Below are positions 52,321-61,114 of a stretch of 64,000 nt of DNA, in pieces; the first letter of the stretch is position 1; each line of letters begins with the position of its first letter. The position numbers and the translations under genes were made by a program. Source of the stretch: Muricauda sp. SCSIO 65647 (GTDB taxonomy: Bacteria > Bacteroidota > Bacteroidia > Flavobacteriales > Flavobacteriaceae). The stretch spans positions 2,921,501 to 2,985,500 of the forward strand of contig NZ_CP091037.1 in NCBI RefSeq assembly GCF_021534965.1, read 5' to 3'. The notes under the pieces were generated by a model, which saw nothing but the letters and a program-made list of their open reading frames with translations, was not told where the DNA came from and made no database searches.

Positions 52321-53509
52321 TGGGCATTATCATCTTACCTATTGCACGAATATCCATCCTGGGGAAAACTGGAAGGTAACATTTGAAAACCTAAAAAAAT
52401 ACGTTCCCATTATCAAGCGGGCGTTTTCCGCAAACAACGATTTTGGTCTGGGCCTTAGACTATCGAACCAAGCCAGCATTGAACTGGCCAAGGATGGAAA
52501 TTTGGAAAAGTTCAAGGAATGGTTGCATGAAAATGGCGTCTATATTTTTACGATGAACGGGTTTCCCTACGGAAATTTTCACCACCAAAGGGTAAAGGAC
52601 CAAGTACATGCCCCCGATTGGACGACCGATGAACGGTACGACTATACCAGTAGGTTGTTTGACCAATTGACGATACTATTGCCAAAAGGCATGTCTGGCG
52701 GCATCTCTACTTCTCCGGTCAGCTACAAACATTGGTTTTCATCAAAAGATGCCATACAAGATGCTTTTGAAAAAGGGGCAAGGAATATGCTCGAGATTGC
52801 TCAAAAATTATATCAAATAGAGCAAGAAAAAGGCATTTACCTGCATCTTGATATTGAGCCCGAACCTGACGGACTGCTTGAAAACACTGAAGATGTGTTG
52901 ATGTTCTTCAACGACTATCTGCTTCCTATTGGGGCAAAATATTTCAAGAAACGAATGGGGCTGAATGCTGTAGAATCCGAAGCATTGATAAAACGTCATT
53001 TGACCCTGTGCTACGATGTATGCCACTTTTCGTTGGCCTATGAAGAACCTGGAGACACTTTTGAAAAATTAAGGGAACAGGGCGTACGTATTGGCAAAGT
53101 CCAGATAAGTGCGGCATTGAAATTGCTTTTTGATGAAGCGGCCAAAGAAGATATCTGGAACGCTCTGTCAAGATTTGACGAGCCCGTATACCTGCACCAA
53201 GTGACCGAAAGAACCGGCGAAAGCGTGAAGACCTATTCAGACCTGCCAGAAGTTTTGGGCAAAAAAAATGATTTTTTAGAACTTCGCGCCCATTTTCATG
53301 TCCCGATTTTTTTGGAGCAATTTGCTCCTTTATATTCTACTCAAGACCATATTATCAAAGTTTTGGATTACCTGAAAAAAGATGCTGTTTGTGACCATTT
53401 AGAGGTAGAGACCTATACTTGGGAGGTGCTTCCAGAACAGTTGAAAGAAGAACTGCCAACATCGATTGTTCGTGAATTGAATTGGGTAAAACAGAGACTG
53501 GGCCGATGA
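52310..53509 (+). CDS. eboE: EboE: xylose isomerase-like TIM barrel protein
   Basis: A 399-residue protein annotated in homologous clusters as 'metabolite traffic protein EboE'. It begins MMVSGHYHLTYCTNIHPGENW and has TIM-barrel features with potential metal ligands: FTMNGFPYGNFH, LHLDIEPEPDG (Glu), CYDVCHFSLAYE (Asp-His) and RAHFHVPIFLEQFAPL. The reaction is unknown. The start is at 52310 or three bases later; both overlap the eboD stop at 52318-52320. Its stop overlaps the eboF ATG. Confidence 0.87.
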   Translation: MMVSGHYHLTYCTNIHPGENWKVTFENLKKYVPIIKRAFSANNDFGLGLRLSNQASIELAKDGNLEKFKEWLHENGVYIFTMNGFPYGNFHHQRVKDQVHAPDWTTDERYDYTSRLFDQLTILLPKGMSGGISTSPVSYKHWFSSKDAIQDAFEKGARNMLEIAQKLYQIEQEKGIYLHLDIEPEPDGLLENTEDVLMFFNDYLLPIGAKYFKKRMGLNAVESEALIKRHLTLCYDVCHFSLAYEEPGDTFEKLREQGVRIGKVQISAALKLLFDEAAKEDIWNALSRFDEPVYLHQVTERTGESVKTYSDLPEVLGKKNDFLELRAHFHVPIFLEQFAPLYSTQDHIIKVLDYLKKDAVCDHLEVETYTWEVLPEQLKEELPTSIVRELNWVKQRLGR

Positions 53510-54885
53510 AAACCGTGGTAATCAATGTAGTGGGCCTGACAAAGCGACTGATTGGCGAGCATACACCTTTTATCTCCTCCTTTCTTACGTCAGGCAAGCA
53601 TTCGGTAATCGAACCTTCCTTTCCGGCGGTGACCTGCACGGCACAATCGAATTATGTGACGGGCAAAAGGCCCAATGAACACGGTATCGTGGGCAATGGG
53701 TGGTATTTTAAGGATGAGAACGAAGTGAAGTTTTGGAGACAGTCGAACAAATTGGTACAGGCACCAAAACTATGGGAGAAGATGAAGGCTACCGACCCTA
53801 ATTTTACCTGCGCCAATCTTTTTTGGTGGTACAATATGTACTCATCGGCCGACTACAGTGTGACGCCCAGACCCAATTATTTGGCAGATGGTCGTAAGAT
53901 ACCTGATGTGTACTCGTATCCGGCAAAGCTTCGCGATGAATTGCAGGCCGAATTGGGCACATTTCCACTTTTCAATTTTTGGGGCCCAAAGACATCAATA
54001 AAATCAAGTCAGTGGATTGCAGATGCCGCTATGATCACAGACAAAAAGTACGATCCGACACTTACACTCATCTATCTGCCACACCTTGATTACAACCTGC
54101 AGCGATATGGTCACGACTATGATAAAATTTCAAAAGATCTACAGGAAATAGACACGGTGATCGAACAGTTGGCCGGGTATTATTTAGAACAGGGGTGCAA
54201 CATCGTACTGCTATCAGAATATGGCATAACCGATGTAAACAACCCCATACATTTGAACAGGGCATTGCGCGAAAGCGGATATTTGGTTGTACGGGAAGAA
54301 CGAGGACTTGAACTGCTCGACGCCGGTGCCAGCAGGGCTTTTGCAGTGGCCGATCACCAAGTGGCCCATATATATTTGAATGATGCCACCATCAAGCAAG
54401 AAGTTGTTGAGATTTTACGGCGGCAAAAAGGTGTTGAAAAGGTATTATACGGCGATACCATTTCAGATGCAGGCCTGGAGCATGAACGAACCGGTGATCT
54501 AGTTGTCGTGGCAGATGCTGATTCTTGGTTTACCTACTATTTTTGGGAAGATGACCGAAAGGCACCTGATTTTGCCCGAATGGTCGATATTCATAAAAAA
54601 CCGGGATATGACCCTGTTGAGATGTTCGTAGATCCTAGCGATAGACTTGTCATGGGCAAGGTGCTGCTGAAGTTGCTCAAGAAAAAACTGGGCTTTAGAA
54701 CAGTCATGGATATTATTCCGCTGAAAGCTGAATTGGTGAAGGGCTCGCATGGGCGAACGCCCGAAAGTGATCTCGATTTTCCTGTTCTGATTTCGAACAA
54801 TAGCGATCTTTCATTGCCTAAACAGTTACAATCAACCGATGTTTTTACTATTTTGGAAACACATTTAAAAACAACCATACCATGA
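53506..54885 (+). CDS. eboF: EboF: alkaline phosphatase superfamily phosphodiesterase
   Basis: A 459-residue member of the nucleotide pyrophosphatase/phosphodiesterase group. The N-terminus lacks a signal peptide (VVINVVGLTKRLIGEHTPF). The nucleophile Thr lies in EPSFPAVTCTAQSNYVTGK, with metal ligands in YLPHLDYNLQRYGHD and LSEYGITDVNNPIHLN, and the final His in GSHGRTPESD. It overlaps eboE by 4 bases (ATGA) and the following gene by 4 bases, so the whole run is coupled. Confidence 0.88.
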   Translation: MKTVVINVVGLTKRLIGEHTPFISSFLTSGKHSVIEPSFPAVTCTAQSNYVTGKRPNEHGIVGNGWYFKDENEVKFWRQSNKLVQAPKLWEKMKATDPNFTCANLFWWYNMYSSADYSVTPRPNYLADGRKIPDVYSYPAKLRDELQAELGTFPLFNFWGPKTSIKSSQWIADAAMITDKKYDPTLTLIYLPHLDYNLQRYGHDYDKISKDLQEIDTVIEQLAGYYLEQGCNIVLLSEYGITDVNNPIHLNRALRESGYLVVREERGLELLDAGASRAFAVADHQVAHIYLNDATIKQEVVEILRRQKGVEKVLYGDTISDAGLEHERTGDLVVVADADSWFTYYFWEDDRKAPDFARMVDIHKKPGYDPVEMFVDPSDRLVMGKVLLKLLKKKLGFRTVMDIIPLKAELVKGSHGRTPESDLDFPVLISNNSDLSLPKQLQSTDVFTILETHLKTTIP

Positions 54886-55235
54886 AAAATTTCTTTAAAA
54901 TTTTGGCGCTGGTCTTTACCGGACTGTTCATTTGGGCAGCCGCTGTACAACACAACGACCCCGATTCGTTGCATTGGTACCTCCTTTACGGAATGGCGGC
55001 TTTGGCCTCTTTATTGTTTATTTTGGGAAACCTCAGATTTCTATGGGCAGTTTTTCTTTTCGGATTTTATATCGGATTTGCCATTTACTATTGGCCTGAA
55101 AAATTCGAGGGTGTGACCATAGGCGAAGGTGATATCGTGAACATAGAACGAGGAAGGGAAGCATTGGGTTTGGGCATCACTGCACTTATCATGCTCATTT
55201 ATGCCGTGCGCATTCGTGTTGCCAAGAGTTCATAG
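54882..55235 (+). CDS. Transmembrane 220 (TM220) family protein
   Basis: A 117-residue protein with four membrane segments (LALVFTGLFIWAAAVQ; YLLYGMAALASLLFILG; FLWAVFLFGFYIGFAIYYW; ALGLGITALIMLIYAVRI) and the QHNDPDSLHWYLLYG motif typical of the TM220 family. Function unknown. Its ATG overlaps the eboF stop, so it is cotranscribed with the Ebo genes and may be a membrane accessory, although the family also occurs elsewhere. Its end overlaps dnaX by 6 bases. Confidence 0.85.
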   Translation: MKNFFKILALVFTGLFIWAAAVQHNDPDSLHWYLLYGMAALASLLFILGNLRFLWAVFLFGFYIGFAIYYWPEKFEGVTIGEGDIVNIERGREALGLGITALIMLIYAVRIRVAKSS

Positions 55236-57005
55236 ATCCAGATCGAACTCTTTTCGCAATAGCTCGATCGTGGGGTTTTTCTCTTTCAACTTTTGATATT
55301 TCTCTTCGGGGGTAAAAGCATATTTCTGTATGGCCTCTTCGTTTACGGCAATCTGTAGTTGAATGGAGTGGTTGTTCAATTTTTCCTTGAGATAGTCTAA
55401 AAGAGGTTTTTGCTCACGTTCCACTTCCTTTTTCATCGTGTGGTTGGGCAATTCGATTTTGATGATATGACCGTTCAACAATTTGGGTATATCGGTCTGT
55501 AGGCTACTGGCCAAGATTCTTCTACCCTTTTTGATGAGTTTTTTGGTAAAGTCGGCCCAATGTTGCTGCATATCGGCTTCTGTAAAAGGATCCTTTGGCA
55601 GGTCGTTTTTATCGACAATGGTTGTCTCTTTAGTGTTTTGATGCTCTTTTTTTGCCTTAATGCTCGATAGTGAAAGGCCTGATACCCTTTTTTGGGGATT
55701 TTCCAATGTGATTTTTGGTGGTTCGGGCATTTCTTCTGAAGCAGGCACAACAGGGGGCTCTATTTTTTCCCCAGAAATGATTTCTTCAGATTTCTTTACT
55801 GCCGACACTTCATGTACAGGGAGCGAGGTCGACTCGGCGATTTCCCTTTTTTCAGTTGGAGGTGGCGGGGCATATGTCGAGGTCTCGCCATTTTTTTGAC
55901 CCTTGAAGTACGAGGCAGGTATTATCGCATCATCCTTTTTTTTTTCGCCCTCAAAGGTAAGCGACGCCAATTGCATCAACATTAGTTCGACCAATAATCG
56001 CTGGTTTCTACTGGTCTTGTACTTTAGGTCACAGTCATTGGCAATCTCTAAAGCCCGCAGCAGAAAAGCTTTTGATGTTTCTTTTGCTTGGTCTAAATAT
56101 TCTTTTTTGACGGCCTCACCAACTTCCAACAACTCAATTGTGGCTTCGTTTTTACATACCATCAAATCCCTGAAATGGGTGGCCAGGCCAGTAACAAAAT
56201 GGTGCCCGTCGAATCCAAGGGCAATGACCTTATTGAAAAGCACCAAAAGACTTGGGATATCATTTTTTAAGATGAGTTCAACAGTCTTGAAATAGGTTTC
56301 GAAATCAAGCACGTTGAGATTTTCTGAAACTGCTTTTCGGGTCAACCGTTTGCCTGAAAAACTGACGACCCTATCAAAGATAGAAAGTGCATCACGCATC
56401 GCTCCGTCGGCTTTTTGGGCTATGATATGAAGTGCATCCTCATCAGCTTCAACCCCTTGTTCTTTGGCAATGTACTGCAAGTATTTGGCGGTGTCTTTGA
56501 CCGTTATCCTTTTAAAATCAAATATCTGGCAGCGCGAAAGAATAGTAGGTATGATTTTATGCTTTTCCGTTGTTGCGAGAATGAAAATGGCATGTTTTGG
56601 GGGCTCTTCCAAAGTTTTCAGAAACGCATTGAACGCAGACTGCGAAAGCATATGCACCTCGTCGATGATATAGACCTTATACTTGCCGACCTGTGGCGGA
56701 ATTCTCACTTGGTCAATTAGGTTGCGTATATCATCAACAGAGTTGTTCGAAGCGGCATCGAGTTCAAAAATATTGAAAGCAAAATCTTCATTTTCACCTT
56801 CCGTGCCATCTTGGTTGATTTTTTTGGCCAAAATACGCGCACAAGTGGTCTTGCCTACCCCTCTTGGTCCACAGAAAAGTAGGGCTTGTGCCAGATGGTC
56901 ATGCTCAATGGCATTTTCAAGGGTATTGGTTATGGCTTCTTGCCCCACCACATCCTTGAATGATTGAGGTCTATATTTACGTGCCGATACTACAAAAGGT
57001 TCCAA
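55230..57005 (-). CDS. dnaX: DNA polymerase III subunits gamma/tau
   Basis: A 591-residue clamp-loader ATPase: Walker A CGPRGVGKTTC, Walker B YIIDEVHMLSQSAFNAF, sensor 1 LATTEKHKIIPTI, and domain III. Residues ~360-480 are a charged linker, followed by a C-terminal tau-like domain. No ATG is available; family alignment to EPFVVSARKYRPQ points to a TTG at 57005-57003. A GTG at 57029 would add eight residues. The four-cysteine zinc module of E. coli DnaX is replaced by a short acidic loop (INQDGTEGENEDFAF). Confidence 0.93.
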   Translation of the reverse strand: MEPFVVSARKYRPQSFKDVVGQEAITNTLENAIEHDHLAQALLFCGPRGVGKTTCARILAKKINQDGTEGENEDFAFNIFELDAASNNSVDDIRNLIDQVRIPPQVGKYKVYIIDEVHMLSQSAFNAFLKTLEEPPKHAIFILATTEKHKIIPTILSRCQIFDFKRITVKDTAKYLQYIAKEQGVEADEDALHIIAQKADGAMRDALSIFDRVVSFSGKRLTRKAVSENLNVLDFETYFKTVELILKNDIPSLLVLFNKVIALGFDGHHFVTGLATHFRDLMVCKNEATIELLEVGEAVKKEYLDQAKETSKAFLLRALEIANDCDLKYKTSRNQRLLVELMLMQLASLTFEGEKKKDDAIIPASYFKGQKNGETSTYAPPPPTEKREIAESTSLPVHEVSAVKKSEEIISGEKIEPPVVPASEEMPEPPKITLENPQKRVSGLSLSSIKAKKEHQNTKETTIVDKNDLPKDPFTEADMQQHWADFTKKLIKKGRRILASSLQTDIPKLLNGHIIKIELPNHTMKKEVEREQKPLLDYLKEKLNNHSIQLQIAVNEEAIQKYAFTPEEKYQKLKEKNPTIELLRKEFDLDL

Positions 57006-57101
57006 AATGGCATGATTATAGCTAAACACAAATATAGGAATAGGAGTGGTGATTCAATATATTGGATTGTTTGTAGCATTAATTTTTATCAACAATTAAG
57101 C

Positions 57102-57109
57102 TACCTTTG
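57102..57109 (+). promoter_or_regulatory. Minus-7 element of rnpB
   Basis: TACCTTTG, an exact TAnnTTTG element, ends six bases before the predicted 5' end of RNase P RNA. The upstream TTTG (about 57070) is spaced too far for a textbook match. Confidence 0.5.
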
Positions 57110-57114
57110 CAATT

Positions 57115-57456
57115 GCAGGCCACCTTATCGCTTCAACCTTTTTGGTTGGGGAGGAAAGTCCGGACACCAAAGTGCAACATAACGGGTAACGCCCGTCTCC
57201 CGATAGCTATCGGGAAGGACCAGTGCAACAGAAAGTATGTACAGTTAGGCTGTAGTGAAATCAGGTAAACTCTATGTGGTGAAACGTCATGTAAACCAGT
57301 GTTCCGATAGTTATCGGAAAAGGGTGGCACGCTCGAGCTGGAGGGTAGGCGGATAGAGATTTTGGGCGACCAAGATTTTAGATAAATGATAAGGAATTCT
57401 GAATCCCGGTAGCTATCGGGGCAGAACACACAGAATCCGGCTTATGGCCTGCTTTT
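57115..57456 (+). ncRNA. rnpB: RNase P RNA, bacterial type A
   Basis: The 5' GCAGGCC pairs with 3' GGCCTGC (57446-57452) as P1. The universal P4 halves are GAGGAAAGTCCGGACACC at 57151-57167 and ACAGAATCCGGCTTAT near 57429-57445. The GGGTAACGCCCG (P8) and ACCAGTGCAACAGAAAG (P10/11) blocks are also clear, and a U-run follows the 3' end. It is the catalytic RNA that cuts 5' leaders from tRNA precursors. Three hairpins with a shared GATAG-TATC core (57198, 57302, 57405) sit in variable stems. An antisense open frame across it is not a gene. Confidence 0.93.
57198..57420. repeat. Three copies of a palindromic hairpin inside rnpB
   Basis: Copy 1 (57198-57215) is the perfect palindrome TCCCGATAGCTATCGGGA. 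Copy 2 (57302-57319) reads TTCCGATAGTTATCGGAA with one central mismatch. Copy 3 (57405-57420) is CCCGGTAGCTATCGGG with one G-U pair. They occupy three separate stems of the RNA. I found no further copy elsewhere in the window. Confidence 0.75.
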
Positions 57457-57992
57457 TACCATTCGAAAAAACTAAAGGTACTTCCCCCATATTTTCTACC
57501 CTCTTGAAAATGGTATAATTTGGACAAATCGGTTTGTGAGGCATGCTCGATGATCAGAAGTCCATCTTCATTCAGTAGCTTTTCAGCAAAAACCAATTCG
57601 ACTATTTTTTGAAAATCGTCTGGCATGAAGCTGTAGGGCGGGTCGGAAAAGATGATGTCAAACTTCAAATCGTTTCCCTTCAAAAATTTATAAACATCTG
57701 CCTTGACCGTTTTGATACCAAGTTCAAGTTCTTTCGAAATCTTTGCAATATAGCTCACACAAGCTGAATGGCTATCAACGGCCGTTACATCTCTACAACC
57801 TCTTGAAGCAAACTCATAGCTTATGTTTCCTGTACCCGCGAATAGATCTAATACCTTCAGTTCGTCAAAAAAAAACGTGTTGTTGAGAATGTTGAATAGC
57901 CCTTCTTTCGCCATATCAGTGGTTGGGCGTACCGGCAACTTTTTGGGGGCGACAAGTCGTTTGCCCCTATATTTTCCTGAAATGATCCGCAT
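57456..57992 (-). CDS. rsmD: 16S rRNA (guanine966-N2)-methyltransferase
   Basis: A 178-residue methyltransferase. It starts MRIISGKYRGKRLVAPKKLP, with RPTTDMAKEGLFNIL following, the SAM motif VLDLFAGTGNISYEFASRG, and catalytic IIFSDPPYSFMPDDF. It modifies G966 of 16S rRNA during ribosome assembly. It runs convergent to rnpB with its stop at the RNA 3' end, and its ATG abuts the DUF3822 stop, so it is cotranscribed with that gene. Confidence 0.94.
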   Translation of the reverse strand: MRIISGKYRGKRLVAPKKLPVRPTTDMAKEGLFNILNNTFFFDELKVLDLFAGTGNISYEFASRGCRDVTAVDSHSACVSYIAKISKELELGIKTVKADVYKFLKGNDLKFDIIFSDPPYSFMPDDFQKIVELVFAEKLLNEDGLLIIEHASQTDLSKLYHFQEGRKYGGSTFSFFEW

Positions 57993-58832
57993 TTAAAGGG
58001 AACTTAAAAGTGTGAGATCAATTGAATCTTCTTGAAGATGATCAAAAAAATAAGAGGAGTTCGCAAGGGTAAAGACCGAGATATTTTTGATATACCCGTA
58101 ACAGAGCGTATAAACCGAATCGTTTTCTTCAATTCTTCCGAACAGCTTTAGATGGTGCTTTTCAACATCGAGCCCCAATTGCTCGAACACAAAGAGCACA
58201 TAGTACAAGAAGTCTTCTTTGGTTTGATAATCGAAGAAGTTGTACAACAAAAGACTTTTTTGGCGAACCACGATTATTTCGAGCGTTCGCTCGGTCACGT
58301 GAACATAACAAATGGGTTCAGAACCCGTATTTTGCTGCTCTAGCAGTGTCTGTATCAAAACAGTGCCTGAATGCTTAAACTCAAATTCGCCGTATTGTTC
58401 AAAAATATAATTATTTACATTGGTGTACGGCACATATACATTGACCATATCATGATTTTTTATTTCGTCGAAAACGATATGGTCACTGGGCAATATTTTG
58501 GTATTGAACTTTAGGTAATTGGGTAGCTCGTCGGCATTAAAGAACACTTTGGGCACAATACTGAACAAGTTGTTTTGGTGCACAACCGTAACATTTGAGA
58601 TCTGGTGCCGCGCAACATTCTTTTGGGCAAAAAGATTTTTTAATTCCTTTAGTAAAAGGTAAGGTGTAGATTCTGTCTTGAATACGAGTTGATCAGAATC
58701 AACTATTTTGTTTCCAATGGTATCGATAATACAAAAAGAAAGTCCATTCAAGCCAACCTGAATGGACAATTTCTTAAAAGGAGTATCAGTTATAGTGTTG
58801 TCTATATTATTGGTTTTCACCTTTTCTATCAT
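57993..58832 (-). CDS. DUF3822 family protein
   Basis: A 279-residue cytosolic protein of the Bacteroidota family DUF3822, beginning MIEKVKTNNIDNT. It has an actin-like N-terminal half (KLSIQVGLNGLSFCIIDTI) and a second domain with CYVHVTERTLEIIVVRQKSL, an ASKHA-like arrangement. Function unknown. An earlier ATG at 58853 is possible, but 58832 matches family starts. It overlaps the upstream gene by 26 bases and abuts rsmD, an association commonly seen in this phylum. Confidence 0.85.
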   Translation of the reverse strand: MIEKVKTNNIDNTITDTPFKKLSIQVGLNGLSFCIIDTIGNKIVDSDQLVFKTESTPYLLLKELKNLFAQKNVARHQISNVTVVHQNNLFSIVPKVFFNADELPNYLKFNTKILPSDHIVFDEIKNHDMVNVYVPYTNVNNYIFEQYGEFEFKHSGTVLIQTLLEQQNTGSEPICYVHVTERTLEIIVVRQKSLLLYNFFDYQTKEDFLYYVLFVFEQLGLDVEKHHLKLFGRIEENDSVYTLCYGYIKNISVFTLANSSYFFDHLQEDSIDLTLLSSL

Positions 58833-59547
58833 AAATAGCGGGCCAATTACCACTGGTACTGACCTCAGTGAGCGAGCCTACCTTGATTTCGGTACCATTC
58901 ACTTCTTCAACACTTATATGGGCATTTTCGCGCTCTAAAAGATCTTGAGGCTGGTCATGTAGCACCACATCTTTTTTGATTTTTGCCTCAAACACCGCAG
59001 CTCTGTAACCGCTCTTATCGATGATGTCGGCTTTTAATTCAAATTTCTCATTGTTTTGGCCAAAGGGCACGTTCATCATGGTCTTGTACCGATCACTGTT
59101 TTTGAACAATGAATCGCGAACCCCGACAAAGCCCAAAGTGTCGATGATGACCGTATCTTTTTGCAACTCAATTTGATATATCTTGTCATAGCGCATAAAA
59201 GAAGAGTCACGTTGTTGGGTGATCGTAAAGTTGGCCGTATCAACAAATTGAACGAGACCATTGAAATCATTTGCATATTTTCCTTTGACCGTCTTATGGG
59301 CCTCTTGCGCATTACGAATATCCTTAAGCTTGGCAATAACGGCCGCATAACGCTCTTGTTTCACCTTTTCAAACTGAATTGGGGCCGTGATGGAGTTGTA
59401 AATGAGATAACCCATAAAAATACTCAAAATGCCAAACAATAGAATCAAAAAAGGCTTTGCTTTCAGCGGCAAGAATTTATCAATGATATATACCAACAAG
59501 AAAGTTACAAGGCATATACCGACTACAATTAGTATCAATTTCAACAT
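58807..59547 (-). CDS. Hypothetical membrane protein with pseudopilin-like N-terminus
   Basis: A 246-residue protein. Two N-terminal membrane segments (MLKLILIVVGICLVTFLLVY; PFLILLFGILSIFMGYLIY) are followed by a periplasmic domain. That domain opens with AVIAKLKDIRNAQEAHKTVK and GKYANDFNGL, resembling the helix that follows the membrane anchor in type II secretion pseudopilins. No prepilin peptidase motif is seen, so it is not a pilin. Function unknown; it forms an operon with DUF3822 and rsmD. Confidence 0.72.
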   Translation of the reverse strand: MLKLILIVVGICLVTFLLVYIIDKFLPLKAKPFLILLFGILSIFMGYLIYNSITAPIQFEKVKQERYAAVIAKLKDIRNAQEAHKTVKGKYANDFNGLVQFVDTANFTITQQRDSSFMRYDKIYQIELQKDTVIIDTLGFVGVRDSLFKNSDRYKTMMNVPFGQNNEKFELKADIIDKSGYRAAVFEAKIKKDVVLHDQPQDLLERENAHISVEEVNGTEIKVGSLTEVSTSGNWPAIYDRKGENQ

Positions 59548-59652
59548 AGTGGATAGTCTTTCTGAGTTAATTTAGTGGTTATTCACAAATCTACAATTTT
59601 TTTTTAATCACGAAACTTTTTCATCAAAAAACAGGTCTATCTTTAGGGCATC

Positions 59653-61089
59653 ATGAACGACTTGACAACTACGGATTTTTACGGTCTTCTGCTTGAGAAA
59701 TTTTCTTATGAGCCTACCCAAAAACAGAAGGCCGCATTAAAGAAACTTTCCGAATTCGCCCTATCAAAAAAAAAGGATGAACTCTTCGTTTTAAAAGGTT
59801 TTGCCGGTACGGGCAAAACCACTTTAATGGCCTGTTTGGTCAATATGTTATGGAAGGCCAGATTGAAATACGTTTTAATGGCCCCCACAGGTAGGGCGGC
59901 CAAGGTCATGAGCGGTTATTCAAGCGCTACGGCAAATACCATCCATAAGAAGATCTACTTTCCAAAGAAGAATACATCAGGGGCGATCAAATTTGTTTTG
60001 GCTCCCAACAAACACCGAAATACATTGTTTATTGTCGATGAGGCTTCAATGATTTCTGATGTGGGAGCTGATTCAAAACTATTCGATAACGGGTTGTTAG
60101 ATGACCTTATGCATTATGTCTATTCAGGTCATCAATGTAAGCTTATCTTGATCGGTGACATGGCACAATTACCCCCTGTTGGCGCTGATCTGAGTCCGGC
60201 ATTGAACGGCGACCAGCTTTCCCTGGGCTACGATAAAGAAGTAGAGATGCTCGAGCTTGATGAAGTAGTTCGACAGGCCAGTGATTCTGGTATCTTAATG
60301 AATGCAACGGGCATTCGAGAACAAATTCAAAGTGGTTTTTTTGAAGGATTTAGATTTCAATTGCATCCTTTTGAAGACATCATCAGACTTGTTGATGGCC
60401 ATGAAATACAGGAAGCCATAGATTCTTCCTATTCGCAGAACGGAAAAGAAGAAACCGCCATTATCGTTCGGTCAAACAAAAGGGCCAACCTGTACAACCA
60501 AAACATTCGTGAACGTATACTGTTTCTTGAAAATGAGATTTCGGTAGGCGACTATATGATGGTTGTAAAAAACAACTATTTCTGGCTTAGGCCCAATTCA
60601 GAGGCTGGTTTCATCGCCAATGGCGATATCATTGAAGTACTCGAGATATTTGCCATTAAACAGTTATACGGCTTTTCATTTGCAGAGGTAAAGGCCAGAA
60701 TGGTCGATTATCCGAACCAAAGGCCATTTGAAACAGTCTTGCTATTAGATACCATAAGTGCCGAATCACCCTCATTGCCTTACGAAGAGAGCAATCGATT
60801 ATATCAAGAGGTCGCTCAAGATTATGCCCATGAAAAATCGAAGTACAAGCGTTTTTTGGGTGTCAAGAACAACCGTTACTTCAATGCGCTCCAAGTCAAA
60901 TTTTCATATGCCATTACCTGTCATAAATCACAAGGTGGTCAATGGAACACCGTTTTTGTTGAACAACCATACGTCATAAATGGTGTAGACAAAGAATATT
61001 TGAGGTGGCTGTACACTGCCGTGACCAGGGCCAAGAGAAAACTATATCTTATCGGCTTTTCCAATAATTTTTTTCTTGAGGGCGAATGA
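59653..61089 (+). CDS. RecD-like ATP-dependent DNA helicase (superfamily 1)
   Basis: A 478-residue SF1 helicase with Walker A KGFAGTGKTTLMACLV, motif Ia MAPTGRAAKVMSGY, motif II LFIVDEASMISD, motif III LILIGDMAQLPPVGADL and C-terminal UvrD-like CHKSQGGQWNTVFVEQP with TAVTRAKRKLYLIG. It is a single-polypeptide RecD-like helicase and does not carry RecBC partners nearby. The biological pathway is unknown. A TATCTTTA element precedes it by 7 bases, too close for a normal leader. Confidence 0.9.
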   Translation: MNDLTTTDFYGLLLEKFSYEPTQKQKAALKKLSEFALSKKKDELFVLKGFAGTGKTTLMACLVNMLWKARLKYVLMAPTGRAAKVMSGYSSATANTIHKKIYFPKKNTSGAIKFVLAPNKHRNTLFIVDEASMISDVGADSKLFDNGLLDDLMHYVYSGHQCKLILIGDMAQLPPVGADLSPALNGDQLSLGYDKEVEMLELDEVVRQASDSGILMNATGIREQIQSGFFEGFRFQLHPFEDIIRLVDGHEIQEAIDSSYSQNGKEETAIIVRSNKRANLYNQNIRERILFLENEISVGDYMMVVKNNYFWLRPNSEAGFIANGDIIEVLEIFAIKQLYGFSFAEVKARMVDYPNQRPFETVLLLDTISAESPSLPYEESNRLYQEVAQDYAHEKSKYKRFLGVKNNRYFNALQVKFSYAITCHKSQGGQWNTVFVEQPYVINGVDKEYLRWLYTAVTRAKRKLYLIGFSNNFFLEGE

Positions 61090-61114
61090 TCTATTTTCGT
61101 GAAAAGGCTAGTTA

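Noticed and set aside
57133-57429. Open frame of 98 codons on the minus strand
   Set aside because: It lies wholly inside RNase P RNA, has no family features and would be antisense to a well-supported structured RNA.
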